NCBI GenBank assembly: GCA_910589115.1
Contig: CAJUSB010000039.1
Span: forward strand, 1 to 26,295
Reading direction: 5' to 3'
DNA: 26,295 nt
Source: an uncultured Clostridia bacterium
GTDB lineage: Bacteria > Bacillota > Clostridia > Oscillospirales > Butyricicoccaceae
The notes beneath the pieces were generated by a model. That model searched no databases, had not been told where the DNA came from, and saw nothing but the letters and a program-made list of their open reading frames with translations. This document shows positions 1-6,986 of the stretch, piece after piece (within the stretch, counting starts at the first letter, position 1; the number at the start of each line of letters is the position of its first letter). Both the position numbers and the translations under genes were made by a program.

Positions 1-61
1 AAAGGAAGGATGAAATCGAAAATGGTTTTCTTTTGAGTTTCACGGATTCAGGAAACAGTTA

Positions 62-427
62 TCAATGCACCCAAACCCCCGTCCCGCCCGCAGGCGAAAG
101 GGAGATGCGGCAGCATCTCGGGGTCTGGGGCGTGAGTCCCAGCGGGAGTCCAGAGGGCAGAGCCCTCTGGCGCTGTCCGCGCAGGACGCCGCCCCGGCGA
201 GGGGTGCCCGCCGCATAGGCGCGGGTGCAGGGCAGAGCCCTGCCGCTGTCCGCGCAGGACGCCGCCCCGGCGAGGGGTGCCCGCCGCATAGGCGCGGGTG
301 CAGGGCAGAGCCCTGCCGCTGTCCGAGTAGGACGCCGCCCCGGCGAGGGGTGCCCGCCGCATAGGCGCGGGTGCAGGGCGGAGCCCTGCCGCTGTCCGCG
401 TAGGACGCGCTCCCGTCAAGGGACGCT
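62..427 (+). repeat. Composite dispersed repeat, copy A, with 73-bp tandem units
   Basis: This stretch has no convincing gene. It starts with a module reading CCCCCGTCCCGCCCGCAGGCG (79-98 region), passes through a small palindrome around GAGATGCGGCAGCATCTC, and reaches the core palindrome CAGAGGGCAGAGCCCTCTGG (151-170). A 73-bp unit then repeats in tandem, beginning at 171, 244 and 317, with a partial fourth unit from 390. The units are nearly identical. The same modules recur at 5481-5711 (inverted), 5818-5960, 14716-14925 and 26157-26295 (inverted). The array ends directly at the 3' end of fabD. The short open frames crossing it on both strands are by-products of repetitive GC-rich DNA. Seen directly; the function is unknown. 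Confidence 0.85.
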
Positions 428-1342
428 TTAGACAGACGCGGCTTCTGCCTGTTCGGCCGTTTCTACCGGCACCGCACGGAAACCCTTGTCGATCTTGCGC
501 GCAAAGCCCGTCAGCGTTTTTCCCGGCCCGATTTCACAGCCGGTTGTGAAGCCGTCCTGTATCGCAGTACGCAGCAATACCGTCCAGCGTACCGGCGAAA
601 TCATGTGCTTTTCCAAATGTACCGGCAGATTGTCCGGCAGAAGCCGTCCGCCTGTCAAATTGGTGTAAACCGGTATTTCAGGTGCACCGAAAGAGATTCC
701 TTCCGCAAACTCGCGCAGCTGTGCCGCAGCCGCCTGCATCAGCGGTGTGTGGAATGCGCCGCTTACCGCCAGCGGCATGATCCGCCGCGCACCTGCCGCA
801 CGGCACCTTTCCGCCGCCGCATCAACCGCCTGCCGCTCACCCGCAATCACCAGTTGGCCCGGACAGTTGTAATTTACCGGCAGTACCACGCCTTCCGCCT
901 CCCGGCAGGCCTGCTCGACGGCCTCATCTTCCAACCCGAGCACCGCCGCCATGCAGCCATCCTGCGCATCTGCCGCCGCCTGCATCAGCTGCCCTCTCCG
1001 GCGCACCAGACACAGCCCGTCTGACAACGTTAACACACCCGCTGCTACCAACGCCGTATATTCTCCCAGCGAAAAGCCTGCCGCTGCATCAAAGCCCACG
1101 CCACGCTCCTTTAACATTGCAAGCGCCGCCAGAGAGTGCGTAAAAATTGCAATCTGTGACAGCTCCGTCCGCGCCAGCTCGTCCGGCGTGGAGTCCCGGC
1201 AAGCTGCCAGCACGTCAAATCCAGCCGCTTCGCCTGCTGCATCAAATATCGCTTTTGCCGCTGTACTTTGTTCTGCCAGGTCTGCGCCCATACCCGGATG
1301 CTGCGCACCTTGCCCTGGGAAAAGTGCCAATCCGTATCTCAT
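428..1342 (-). CDS. fabD: Malonyl-CoA:ACP transacylase FabD
   Basis: FabD moves the malonyl group from malonyl-CoA to acyl carrier protein, supplying every elongation step of type II fatty acid synthesis in the cytoplasm. The 304-residue protein has the usual length. It shows the N-terminal GQGAQ oxyanion motif (10-14), the nucleophile Ser91 in GFSLGEY, Arg116 that binds the malonyl carboxylate, and His198 in GAFHTPLM. The residue before the catalytic serine is Phe, where E. coli has His; the catalytic His is the later one, so activity is expected. The ATG is preceded by GAGG at suitable spacing. The gene is divergent from fabH and leaves from a perfect consensus promoter. In many Clostridia fabD sits inside the operon between fabK and fabG, so here it seems to have moved. 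Confidence 0.95.
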   Translation of the reverse strand: MRYGLALFPGQGAQHPGMGADLAEQSTAAKAIFDAAGEAAGFDVLAACRDSTPDELARTELSQIAIFTHSLAALAMLKERGVGFDAAAGFSLGEYTALVAAGVLTLSDGLCLVRRRGQLMQAAADAQDGCMAAVLGLEDEAVEQACREAEGVVLPVNYNCPGQLVIAGERQAVDAAAERCRAAGARRIMPLAVSGAFHTPLMQAAAAQLREFAEGISFGAPEIPVYTNLTGGRLLPDNLPVHLEKHMISPVRWTVLLRTAIQDGFTTGCEIGPGKTLTGFARKIDKGFRAVPVETAEQAEAASV

Positions 1343-1382
1343 AAAATTTACCTCATTTGTGAAAAATTCAGTACGGAATTTC

Positions 1383-1412
1383 TTGACATCCCGCCCGCGC
1401 TTCTATTATAAT
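1383..1412 (+). promoter_or_regulatory. Sigma-A promoter for the fabH-acpP operon
   Basis: TTGACA at 1383-1388 and TATAAT at 1407-1412 are separated by 18 bp. Transcription should begin near 1419, leaving a leader of about 135 nt before fabH. This is the only strong promoter seen ahead of the ten-gene plus-strand run. Its -10 shares four bases with the fabD -10 on the other strand, so only one polymerase can occupy the site at a time. Confidence 0.8.
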
Positions 1413-1433
1413 AATATCAGATTAGTTTGTCAA
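1405..1433 (-). promoter_or_regulatory. Consensus sigma-A promoter for fabD
   Basis: Read on the minus strand this is TTGACA (1433-1428), a 17-bp spacer, then TATAAT (1410-1405), a perfect housekeeping consensus. Transcription should begin near 1398, giving a leader of about 55 nt before the fabD start codon. Its -10 box overlaps the -10 box of the opposing fabH promoter. Confidence 0.85.
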
Positions 1434-1441
1434 TCAAATTA
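1423..1441. promoter_or_regulatory. FabT-like operator dyad
   Basis: The sequence TAGTTTGTCAATCAAATTA has dyad symmetry of the form TA-N-TTTG-N5-CAAA-N-TA. The FabT operator of streptococci and lactococci is centred on TTTGATTATCAAA, with the same TTTG-N5-CAAA spacing. The site covers the fabD -35 box and lies just downstream of the predicted fabH start site, so one bound dimer could block both promoters. The dyad is seen; the FabT/MarR assignment is inference, and no regulator gene is in the window. Confidence 0.55.
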
Positions 1442-1502
1442 TTTCGGAATTTATTTTTCGTACAGCAAGATTGACACCATACAAGGATTGGGAAATAAAT
1501 AG

Positions 1503-1532
1503 CCATGCCGCCCGCTTTGCCGCGCGGCATGG
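1503..1532 (+). promoter_or_regulatory. Leader hairpin before fabH
   Basis: A 9-bp perfect stem, CCATGCCGC (1503-1511) with GCGGCATGG (1524-1532), encloses a 12-nt loop in the fabH leader. It ends 8 nt before the fabH ribosome binding site. It lacks a full T tract, so it is not a clear terminator; it may protect the mRNA or tune translation. Confidence 0.5.
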
Positions 1533-1553
1533 TTTGGAAAAGGAGTGTGCGCT

Positions 1554-2531
1554 TTGGGCAGCAGGATCACCGGCTTTGGCGCGTATTTACCCCCGGAGGT
1601 GCTGACAAACAGCCAGCTTGAGGCACTTGTTGACACCAATGATGAATGGATCGTACAGCGCACCGGCATCCGGGAACGTCGTGTTGCGCAGGGCGAGGGC
1701 ACGGCTGCGCTTGCGGAAAAGGCCGCACGCAAGGCGCTCGCCGACGCGGGCCGCCGTCCGGAGGAGCTTGACCTCATCATCACGGCGACGGTCACGCCCG
1801 ACTGCTTCACGCCGTCGGTGGCCTGTATGGTACAGGCCGGGCTGGGGGCAGTGCATGCAGCAGCCTTTGATATCAGTGCAGCCTGTTCGGGCTTTGTATA
1901 TGCGCTGGATATCGCCGACAGCTTCCTTCGGACAGGCAAATTCCGCACGGCGCTGATTATCGGCGCCGAAACATTGAGCCGTATTATTGATTATTCCGAC
2001 CGCTCGACCTGTATCCTTTTTGGTGACGGCGCGGGTGCGGCTGTAGTCGAGGCTTCCGAAAAGGAGGGCGTTTTGTCCACCTGCCTTTGGGCCGATGGTG
2101 CGGGCGGCGGCGTGCTGCGGGCACAGGCCTTGCCGCAGAATGAAGACCCCTTCGGGGAGCGCCCGCCGCAGGAGCTTGCAAGGCGGGCTGTTTCCATGGC
2201 GGGCGGTGAGGTGCTGCGCTTTTCGCTTTCGATTGCGCCGCGTGTGATGGATGAGGCACTCTCCCGCGCCGGGCTTACGATAGCAGATATTGATTGGGTG
2301 GTTCCGCATCAGGCGAACAAACGCATTATCAGCGGCATTATCCGCCGCTATCATTTACCAGAAGAAAAAGTATACGTAAATATTGACCGCTGCGGCAATA
2401 CCTCAAGTGCGACCATTCCGGTCTGCCTTGCCGAGATGCGGGAGCGCGGGCTGCTCGCACCCGGGCAGCGGCTGCTGCTGGCGGGGTTTGGCGGCGGCCT
2501 GACGGCGGCTTCAGCAATCATACAATTATAA
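1554..2531 (+). CDS. fabH: Beta-ketoacyl-ACP synthase III FabH
   Basis: FabH condenses an acyl-CoA primer with malonyl-ACP and so starts each fatty acid chain. Using the TTG at 1554, the product is 325 residues, the family's usual length, and begins MGSRITGFGAYLP as FabH proteins do. The AGGAG at 1541-1545 is 8 nt from this TTG but overlaps the in-frame GTG at 1545, so TTG is preferred. The thiolase-fold catalytic triad is complete: Cys111 in AACSGF, His252 in PHQANKR and Asn282 in CGNTSSA. The C-terminal GFGGGL loop is present. It is the first gene of the operon, 13 nt before fabK. The primer specificity (straight or branched) cannot be read from the sequence. Confidence 0.95.
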   Translation: MGSRITGFGAYLPPEVLTNSQLEALVDTNDEWIVQRTGIRERRVAQGEGTAALAEKAARKALADAGRRPEELDLIITATVTPDCFTPSVACMVQAGLGAVHAAAFDISAACSGFVYALDIADSFLRTGKFRTALIIGAETLSRIIDYSDRSTCILFGDGAGAAVVEASEKEGVLSTCLWADGAGGGVLRAQALPQNEDPFGERPPQELARRAVSMAGGEVLRFSLSIAPRVMDEALSRAGLTIADIDWVVPHQANKRIISGIIRRYHLPEEKVYVNIDRCGNTSSATIPVCLAEMRERGLLAPGQRLLLAGFGGGLTAASAIIQL

Positions 2532-2544
2532 GGGGATAAGGGAC

Positions 2545-3501
2545 ATGAAGACAAGGCTAACCGAACTTTTAGGGATCGAATATCCGGTGATCCAGGGCGC
2601 TATGGCTTGGATTGCTGAGCACCGGCTTGCGGCGGCGGTCAGTGAGGCTGGCGGGCTCGGCATTATTGCCGGGGGTGCAGCCCCGGCCGATGTGATCCGG
2701 GAAGAGATACGCCAGGCACGCGGGCTGACGGACAAGCCGATCGGCATGAACATCATGCTTTTGTCGCCGAATGCAGATGACCTTGCACAGCTGGCGATTG
2801 ATGAAAAAATTGAGGTATTGACAACCGGTGCCGGTAACCCCGGCAAATATATGGAGGCATGGAAAGCTGCGGGTATCCGGGTTCTGCCGGTCGTTGCTTC
2901 GGCTGCGCTGGCAAAGCGCATGGAGCGTGCCGGTGCGGATGCCGTCATTGCCGAGGGCATGGAGGCCGGTGGGCATATCGGCGAGACAACAACAATGGCG
3001 CTGCTGCCGCAGGTAGTGGACGCAGTCTCGATTCCGGTAGTCGGCGCGGGCGGCGCGGCGGATGGGCGCGGCATGGCTGCTATGCTGGCGCTCGGCGCGG
3101 AGGGCGTGCAGTGCGGCACGGTTTTCCTGACGGCTGATGAATGCGTTGTCCATGAAAAATATAAGGAAATGATATTGAAGGCGAGCGATATTTCGACCGT
3201 AGTCACCGGTCGGCCGAGCGGGCATCCGGTGCGTTCGCTCAAGTCTCCGATTTCGCGCGAATGCCTTGCGCTGGAAAAGGCGGGGGACGACCGTTCGCTT
3301 GAGGAGCTGGAGGCCATCACCGCAGGTGCGTTACGCCGCGCGGTGCAGGACGGTGATTGGCAGAAGGGCACATTTATGGCAGGACAGGTTTCCGGCATGG
3401 TGAATAGCCGCCGTCCCTGCCGGGAGATTGTGCAGGGTATGGCCGCAGAGGCGGAGGCGCTTCTCACTGCGCTTGCGGCACGGTTTGGAAAAGGGGTGTA
3501 A
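2545..3501 (+). CDS. fabK: FMN-dependent enoyl-ACP reductase FabK
   Basis: FabK reduces trans-2-enoyl-ACP with NAD(P)H and FMN, the last step of each elongation round. The 318-residue protein starts with IEYPVIQGAM, typical of the FabK/nitronate monooxygenase TIM barrel. It has the substrate-side motif EGMEAGGHIGE with His144, at the same number as the catalytic His of pneumococcal FabK, followed by the flavin phosphate-binding segment VVGAGGAADGRG. The context (fabH before, fabG 2 nt after) separates it from nitronate monooxygenases. No FabI or FabL is present, so this is likely the main reductase, and such strains are expected to be little affected by the FabI inhibitor triclosan (family knowledge, not shown here). 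Confidence 0.93.
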   Translation: MKTRLTELLGIEYPVIQGAMAWIAEHRLAAAVSEAGGLGIIAGGAAPADVIREEIRQARGLTDKPIGMNIMLLSPNADDLAQLAIDEKIEVLTTGAGNPGKYMEAWKAAGIRVLPVVASAALAKRMERAGADAVIAEGMEAGGHIGETTTMALLPQVVDAVSIPVVGAGGAADGRGMAAMLALGAEGVQCGTVFLTADECVVHEKYKEMILKASDISTVVTGRPSGHPVRSLKSPISRECLALEKAGDDRSLEELEAITAGALRRAVQDGDWQKGTFMAGQVSGMVNSRRPCREIVQGMAAEAEALLTALAARFGKGV

Positions 3502-3503
3502 GC

Positions 3504-4232
3504 ATGGCGACAGCGATTGTGACCGGCGCTTCCCGGGGCATCGGGGCGGCGATTGCGCGTGAGCTTGCTGCGCACGGGCATGATGTAGCGGTCAACTGTG
3601 CAGGTTCGCTGGAACGGGCGGAGGCTGTTGCGGCGGAATGCCGGGAAAAGGGTGTCCGCGCACAAGCAATGGCCTGGGACGTATCTGATTTTGCGGCGTG
3701 TCAGGCAGCGGTCAAGGAGATTAAGGAAGCGCTTGGCGTGCCAACGATTCTGGTCAACAATGCGGGTATCACGGCGGACGGCCTGCTGATGCGCATGAAG
3801 GAAGAGCAGTTTGACAAGGTGCTGCGCGTCAACCTGAAAGGCACTTTTAACATGATGCAGGCCTGTTCTGCGCTGATGGTGCGTGCAAAAACCGGGCGGA
3901 TCATCAACCTTTCGTCGGTTGCGGGCGTGATGGGCAACGCGGGGCAGGTAAATTACGCGGCCAGTAAGGCGGGCGTAATTGGCATGACCAAATCGGCGGC
4001 CAAGGAGCTGGGCGTGCGCGGTATTACGGTGAATGCGATTGCGCCGGGATTCATTGCGACTGACATGACTGATGCACTGCCCGCAGAGGTGCGGGAAAAG
4101 GCGGAGAAGCAGATAGCATTGGGCCGGTTCGGCAGGCCGGAGGAGATCGCGGCGCTCGCGGGCTTTCTGGCGTCGGATGCAGCGGGCTATATTACCGGGC
4201 AGGTGATCGTAGCTGACGGCGGGCTCGGCTGA
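3504..4232 (+). CDS. fabG: 3-oxoacyl-ACP reductase FabG
   Basis: FabG is the NADPH-dependent short-chain dehydrogenase that reduces 3-oxoacyl-ACP to 3-hydroxyacyl-ACP. The 242-residue protein carries the Rossmann motif TGASRGIG (7-14), the NNAG motif (85-88), and the catalytic Ser138, Tyr151 and Lys155, at the same numbers as in E. coli FabG. The C-terminal stretch YITGQVIVADGGLG is typical of the family. It begins 2 nt after the fabK stop, so translation is probably coupled. Its position inside the fatty acid operon makes a role in another pathway unlikely. Confidence 0.95.
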   Translation: MATAIVTGASRGIGAAIARELAAHGHDVAVNCAGSLERAEAVAAECREKGVRAQAMAWDVSDFAACQAAVKEIKEALGVPTILVNNAGITADGLLMRMKEEQFDKVLRVNLKGTFNMMQACSALMVRAKTGRIINLSSVAGVMGNAGQVNYAASKAGVIGMTKSAAKELGVRGITVNAIAPGFIATDMTDALPAEVREKAEKQIALGRFGRPEEIAALAGFLASDAAGYITGQVIVADGGLG

Positions 4233-4250
4233 ACGGGGAAGGAGAGGCAC

Positions 4251-5480
4251 ATGGAAAGAGTAGTCATTACCGGGATGGGCGCGGTGACGCCGGTCGGGAA
4301 CGATGTAGGCAGCTTTTGGGACAGCCTTGTCAGGGGCGTCTGCGGGATTGCGCCGATTACGCGCTTCGACACGTCCGACTTTAAGGTGAAGGTTGCGGCT
4401 GAGGTCAAGGGGTTTGATATGGCGCGGTATCTGGAGCCGCGCGAGGCCAAGCGCATGGACGGTTTTTGCCATTATGCGCTGGCAGCGGCGCAGGAGGCAG
4501 TCGAGCAGGCCGGACTGGCTGCGGGCAGTTTTGATCCATTCCGTGCGGGGGTGATTTTTGGTTCGGGCGTAGGCGGCTTGTCCGTGGTAGAGGCCGAGGT
4601 GGAAAAAATGGGCGGCAAAGGCCCTTCGCGGGTCTCACCGCTGTGCATTCCGATGATGATCGGAAACATGGCGGCGGCGCATATTTCCATGCGGTTTGGA
4701 TTCCGTGGGGAGAGCTTCTGCCCGGTGACGGCGTGTGCCACAGGGAACCATGCGATTGGCGAGGCGATGCGGGCCATCCGGCATGGTTATCAGGATGTGG
4801 TTATTGCAGGCGGTACGGAGAACGCGATTACGCGGGTCGGGATGGCGGGCTTCCAGAACATGAAAGCGCTGTACACGGGGGATGACCCGCTGTCGGCCTC
4901 AATCCCGTTTGATGCACGGCGTTCGGGCTTTGTTATGGGCGAGGGCGCAGGTGCGGTCGTTCTGGAAAGCCTGCGTCATGCGCAGGCGCGTGGTGCGAAC
5001 ATTCTCTGTGAGGTTGCCGGATACGGCGCTTCATCTGATGCATATCACATCACTAGCCCTGACCCGGAGGGCGAGGGTGCGGCGCATGCGATGCGGGCGG
5101 CGATAGCGGACGGGGGTCTGACCCCGGCGGACATCACTTATATTAACGCGCACGGCACATCCACGCCGCTGAACGAAAAATACGAAACGGTCGCGATCAA
5201 GAAAGCGCTTGGCGAGCATGCCCAAACGGTACACATTTCATCGACCAAATCAATGACGGGTCATCTTTTGGGGGCGGCGGCTGCAATCGAGGCGATTGCC
5301 TGCGTCTGCGCCATTCGTGACGGGATCATCCCGCCGACCATCGGCTACAAGGAGCGGGACCCAGACTGTGACCTGGACATCACGCCGAACGAGGCAGTTC
5401 GCCTGCCGGTTTCTGCTGCGCTTTCCAACTCTCTGGGCTTTGGCGGCCACAACGCGACGCTGTTGCTCCGGCGGATGTGA
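4251..5480 (+). CDS. fabF: Beta-ketoacyl-ACP synthase II FabF
   Basis: FabF carries out the elongating condensation of acyl-ACP with malonyl-ACP. The 409-residue protein has the KAS I/II active site: Cys162 in TACATGNHAIG, His301 in NAHGTSTP, Lys333 in STKSMTGH and His338. The gating stretch SNSLGFGGHNATLLL closes the protein. AAGGAG lies 6 nt before the ATG. No FabB, FabA or FabM homologue is nearby, so the route to unsaturated acids is not evident here. The stop codon is followed at once by a dispersed repeat of over 200 bp, which separates this gene from accB. Confidence 0.96.
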   Translation: MERVVITGMGAVTPVGNDVGSFWDSLVRGVCGIAPITRFDTSDFKVKVAAEVKGFDMARYLEPREAKRMDGFCHYALAAAQEAVEQAGLAAGSFDPFRAGVIFGSGVGGLSVVEAEVEKMGGKGPSRVSPLCIPMMIGNMAAAHISMRFGFRGESFCPVTACATGNHAIGEAMRAIRHGYQDVVIAGGTENAITRVGMAGFQNMKALYTGDDPLSASIPFDARRSGFVMGEGAGAVVLESLRHAQARGANILCEVAGYGASSDAYHITSPDPEGEGAAHAMRAAIADGGLTPADITYINAHGTSTPLNEKYETVAIKKALGEHAQTVHISSTKSMTGHLLGAAAAIEAIACVCAIRDGIIPPTIGYKERDPDCDLDITPNEAVRLPVSAALSNSLGFGGHNATLLLRRM

Positions 5481-5711
5481 GGGGTTACGCCCCTGCGCGG
5501 GGAGCGCCCCTACGCGGGGAGCGCCCCTACGCGGGGAGCGCCCCTACGCGGGGAGCGCCAAAGGGCGCTGCCCTCTGGACTCCCGCCATTTTTTCGAGAA
5601 AAAATGGAGTAAAAGCTTTTATCCGCCTGCGGGCGGGACGGGGGATTTTTGGTGCGCAGTTTGTTGATTGTACGGCGTGGAACGGCCCGCCAAAAGTCGG
5701 GCAGGCCGTTC
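5481..5711 (-). repeat. Composite dispersed repeat, copy B (inverted)
   Basis: Directly after the fabF stop come four 17-bp tandem units of the form CCCCTACGCGGGGAGCG at 5490-5557 (the first has TGC for TAC). The core palindrome in inverted orientation follows (5558-5578), then two AT-rich palindromes, CCATTTTTTC-ga-GAAAAAATGG (5586-5607) and TAAAAGCTTTTA (5610-5621). The inverted CGCCTGCGGGCGGGACGGGGG module comes next (near 5626-5646), and last the hairpin at 5680-5711. This is the reverse complement of the layout at 14716-14925. The interval lies inside the fatty acid operon, and I see no gene in it. Confidence 0.8.
5680..5711 (-). repeat. Hairpin module of the repeat family
   Basis: GAACGGCC and GGCCGTTC pair around a loop that reads CTTTTGG on the minus strand. 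The same hairpin plan, GC-rich arms around a CCTTTTGG-like loop, recurs at 5818-5850, 14437-14468 and 14716-14745. It sits at the distal end of copy B. Confidence 0.7.
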
Positions 5712-5817
5712 GGGATTCTTCGTTGAAGCCGGTAGGTGTTTGGTTTTTATGACTGGAATTTGCGTCCGGTCGGTTATTATTTTTTCCTGCGGTCAGGAAG
5801 TTTTGCCGCTTGCTGCC

Positions 5818-5960
5818 GTTTCGTCCCGCCGTCCTTTTGGCGGGCGAAACAGTACGCATTCAGGGGCAGCGGGGCGCCCATTCCCCGCCGCAGCGGAGGA
5901 AGGGCTTCCAAAGGGACTGGTCCCTTTGGCGCTGTCTGCGTAAGACCGCCCGCCGCGCAG
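5818..5960 (+). repeat. Composite dispersed repeat, copy B' (partial)
   Basis: The copy starts with the hairpin GTTTCG-t-CCCGCC ... GGCGGGCGAAAC (5818-5850). It continues to a core palindrome variant CAAAGGGACTGGTCCCTTTG (about 5910-5930), then GCGCTGTCTGCGTAAGACCGCC, matching the tail modules of copies A and C. It points in the plus direction, opposite to copy B, so the two hairpin ends face each other. It ends about 50 bp before accB. The remaining bases from 5712 to 5817 show nothing I can assign. Confidence 0.7.
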
Positions 5961-6012
5961 GCGAACAAAACGGCAGTTTCCAGCCGTATGAATGAAAAGA
6001 AGGTATAGCGGA

Positions 6013-6480
6013 ATGCAGGATATCAAAGTGTTTTTAGAGCTGATGGATGCAGTGGCGGCACGAGGCTTCGCAGAGTTTGAACTTGAGACGGATGATTTTA
6101 AGATCAAGCTAAAACGGGCTGGCGCCGATGTGGCGGCGATTCCGGCCGCTCCGGCAGTGGCTTCCGCCTCCGCTTCGGCAGCGGTGGCAACTGCGGCAGC
6201 AGCAGTACAGGTTCCGGCAGCGCCCGCCATTCCGGAAGGGCGCACGGTTGAGGCTCCCTTGGTCGGCATCTTTTACGCCGCCCCTGCGCCGGAAGAGCCG
6301 CCCTTTATTGAGGTCGGCCAGGCGGTCAAAAAGGGGGATACACTCTTTATTATAGAGGCAATGAAGACAATGAATGAAATTCCCGCCCCCTGTGACGGTA
6401 TCATCAGCCATGTCCTGGCACAGTCGGGCGATATGGTAGAATATGGCCAGGTTGTGGTCGTGATGGAGGAAAAGCAATGA
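6013..6480 (+). CDS. accB: Biotin carboxyl carrier protein of acetyl-CoA carboxylase
   Basis: AccB carries the biotin that is carboxylated by AccC and then read by AccA/AccD. The ATG at 6013 is chosen because AAGAAGG lies 9 nt upstream and the product starts MQDIKVFLELM like other AccB proteins; an upstream in-frame ATG at 5992 adds only seven residues and has no such site. The 155-residue protein has an N-terminal helix-rich part (1-38), an Ala/Pro-rich flexible linker (about 39-78) and a biotinyl domain with the lysine at 118 in EAMKTMNEI. The usual motif is AMKM, and here it reads AMKT. The stop codon overlaps the fabZ start by 4 bp (ATGA). Confidence 0.93.
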   Translation: MQDIKVFLELMDAVAARGFAEFELETDDFKIKLKRAGADVAAIPAAPAVASASASAAVATAAAAVQVPAAPAIPEGRTVEAPLVGIFYAAPAPEEPPFIEVGQAVKKGDTLFIIEAMKTMNEIPAPCDGIISHVLAQSGDMVEYGQVVVVMEEKQ

Positions 6481-6902
6481 CGCTGAACCGTGAAGAAATC
6501 GAAAAGATTATTCCACACCGTGCCCCCATGCTGCTGGTGGACCGGATTACTTCGCTGACCGATGAGGAGGCCTCCGGTGAGCTCGATGTGCGCGAGGACG
6601 CCATGTTCGTCCAGGGGCATTTCCCGGGGAATCCGGTCATGCCCGCGGTGTTTGAACTGGAAGCCATTGCTCAGGTGGGCGCGGTTGCAATCCTTTCCCG
6701 GCCGGAGTTTCGGGGGAAAACGGCCTATTATGCGTCTATCGATAAGGCCAAATTCCGGCGGATGGTCCGGCCCGGCGATATACTGCGCATGACGGTGCGG
6801 CTGACAAAAATTCGCGGGGCATTCGCGGTTGCAGAAGGGGCTGCCTATGTGGGTGACGAGCTCGCCGCACAGGCGGAGATTAAATGCGCAGTCAGTGAGT
6901 GA
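6477..6902 (+). CDS. fabZ: 3-hydroxyacyl-ACP dehydratase FabZ
   Basis: FabZ removes water from 3-hydroxyacyl-ACP to give trans-2-enoyl-ACP. The 141-residue hot-dog-fold protein has the signature GHFPGNPVMPAVFELEAIAQ (47-66), with catalytic His48 and Glu62 at the standard 14-residue spacing. The N-terminal IIPHRAPMLLVDRI is also typical. It overlaps accB by 4 bp, which suggests coupled translation. The 84-bp gap before accC contains no feature I can name with confidence. Confidence 0.95.
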   Translation: MTLNREEIEKIIPHRAPMLLVDRITSLTDEEASGELDVREDAMFVQGHFPGNPVMPAVFELEAIAQVGAVAILSRPEFRGKTAYYASIDKAKFRRMVRPGDILRMTVRLTKIRGAFAVAEGAAYVGDELAAQAEIKCAVSE

Positions 6903-6986
6903 GCTTTCCTGCGGTGGTATGGATAGGGTTTTGACAGTCCCTGTGAAGGGGCGTTCGATTTTTGACAGGGCGAGGAGCGTCAGGGT

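Noticed and set aside
85..91. FabD residue Phe90 in place of His in the GHSLGE motif as a sign of inactivity (minus-strand gene 428-1342)
   Set aside because: The catalytic Ser91, Arg116 and His198 are present, and this position varies in Firmicutes, so I treat it as normal variation. The coordinates here are residue numbers, not bases.
171..413. Tandem repeats resembling a CRISPR array
   Set aside because: The units are 73 bp and directly adjoining, with no unique spacers between them and no cas gene in the window.
48..431. Several open frames on both strands across copy A
   Set aside because: They consist almost wholly of the repeat, lack ribosome binding sites and exist in several frames at once, as expected for GC-rich tandem DNA.
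1545..1553. GTG at 1545 as the fabH start
   Set aside because: It overlaps the AGGAG ribosome binding site. The TTG at 1554 has proper spacing and gives the usual FabH N-terminus.
5477..5859. Open frames after fabF on both strands
   Set aside because: Their products are translations of the 17-bp repeats and palindromes, without plausible start signals.
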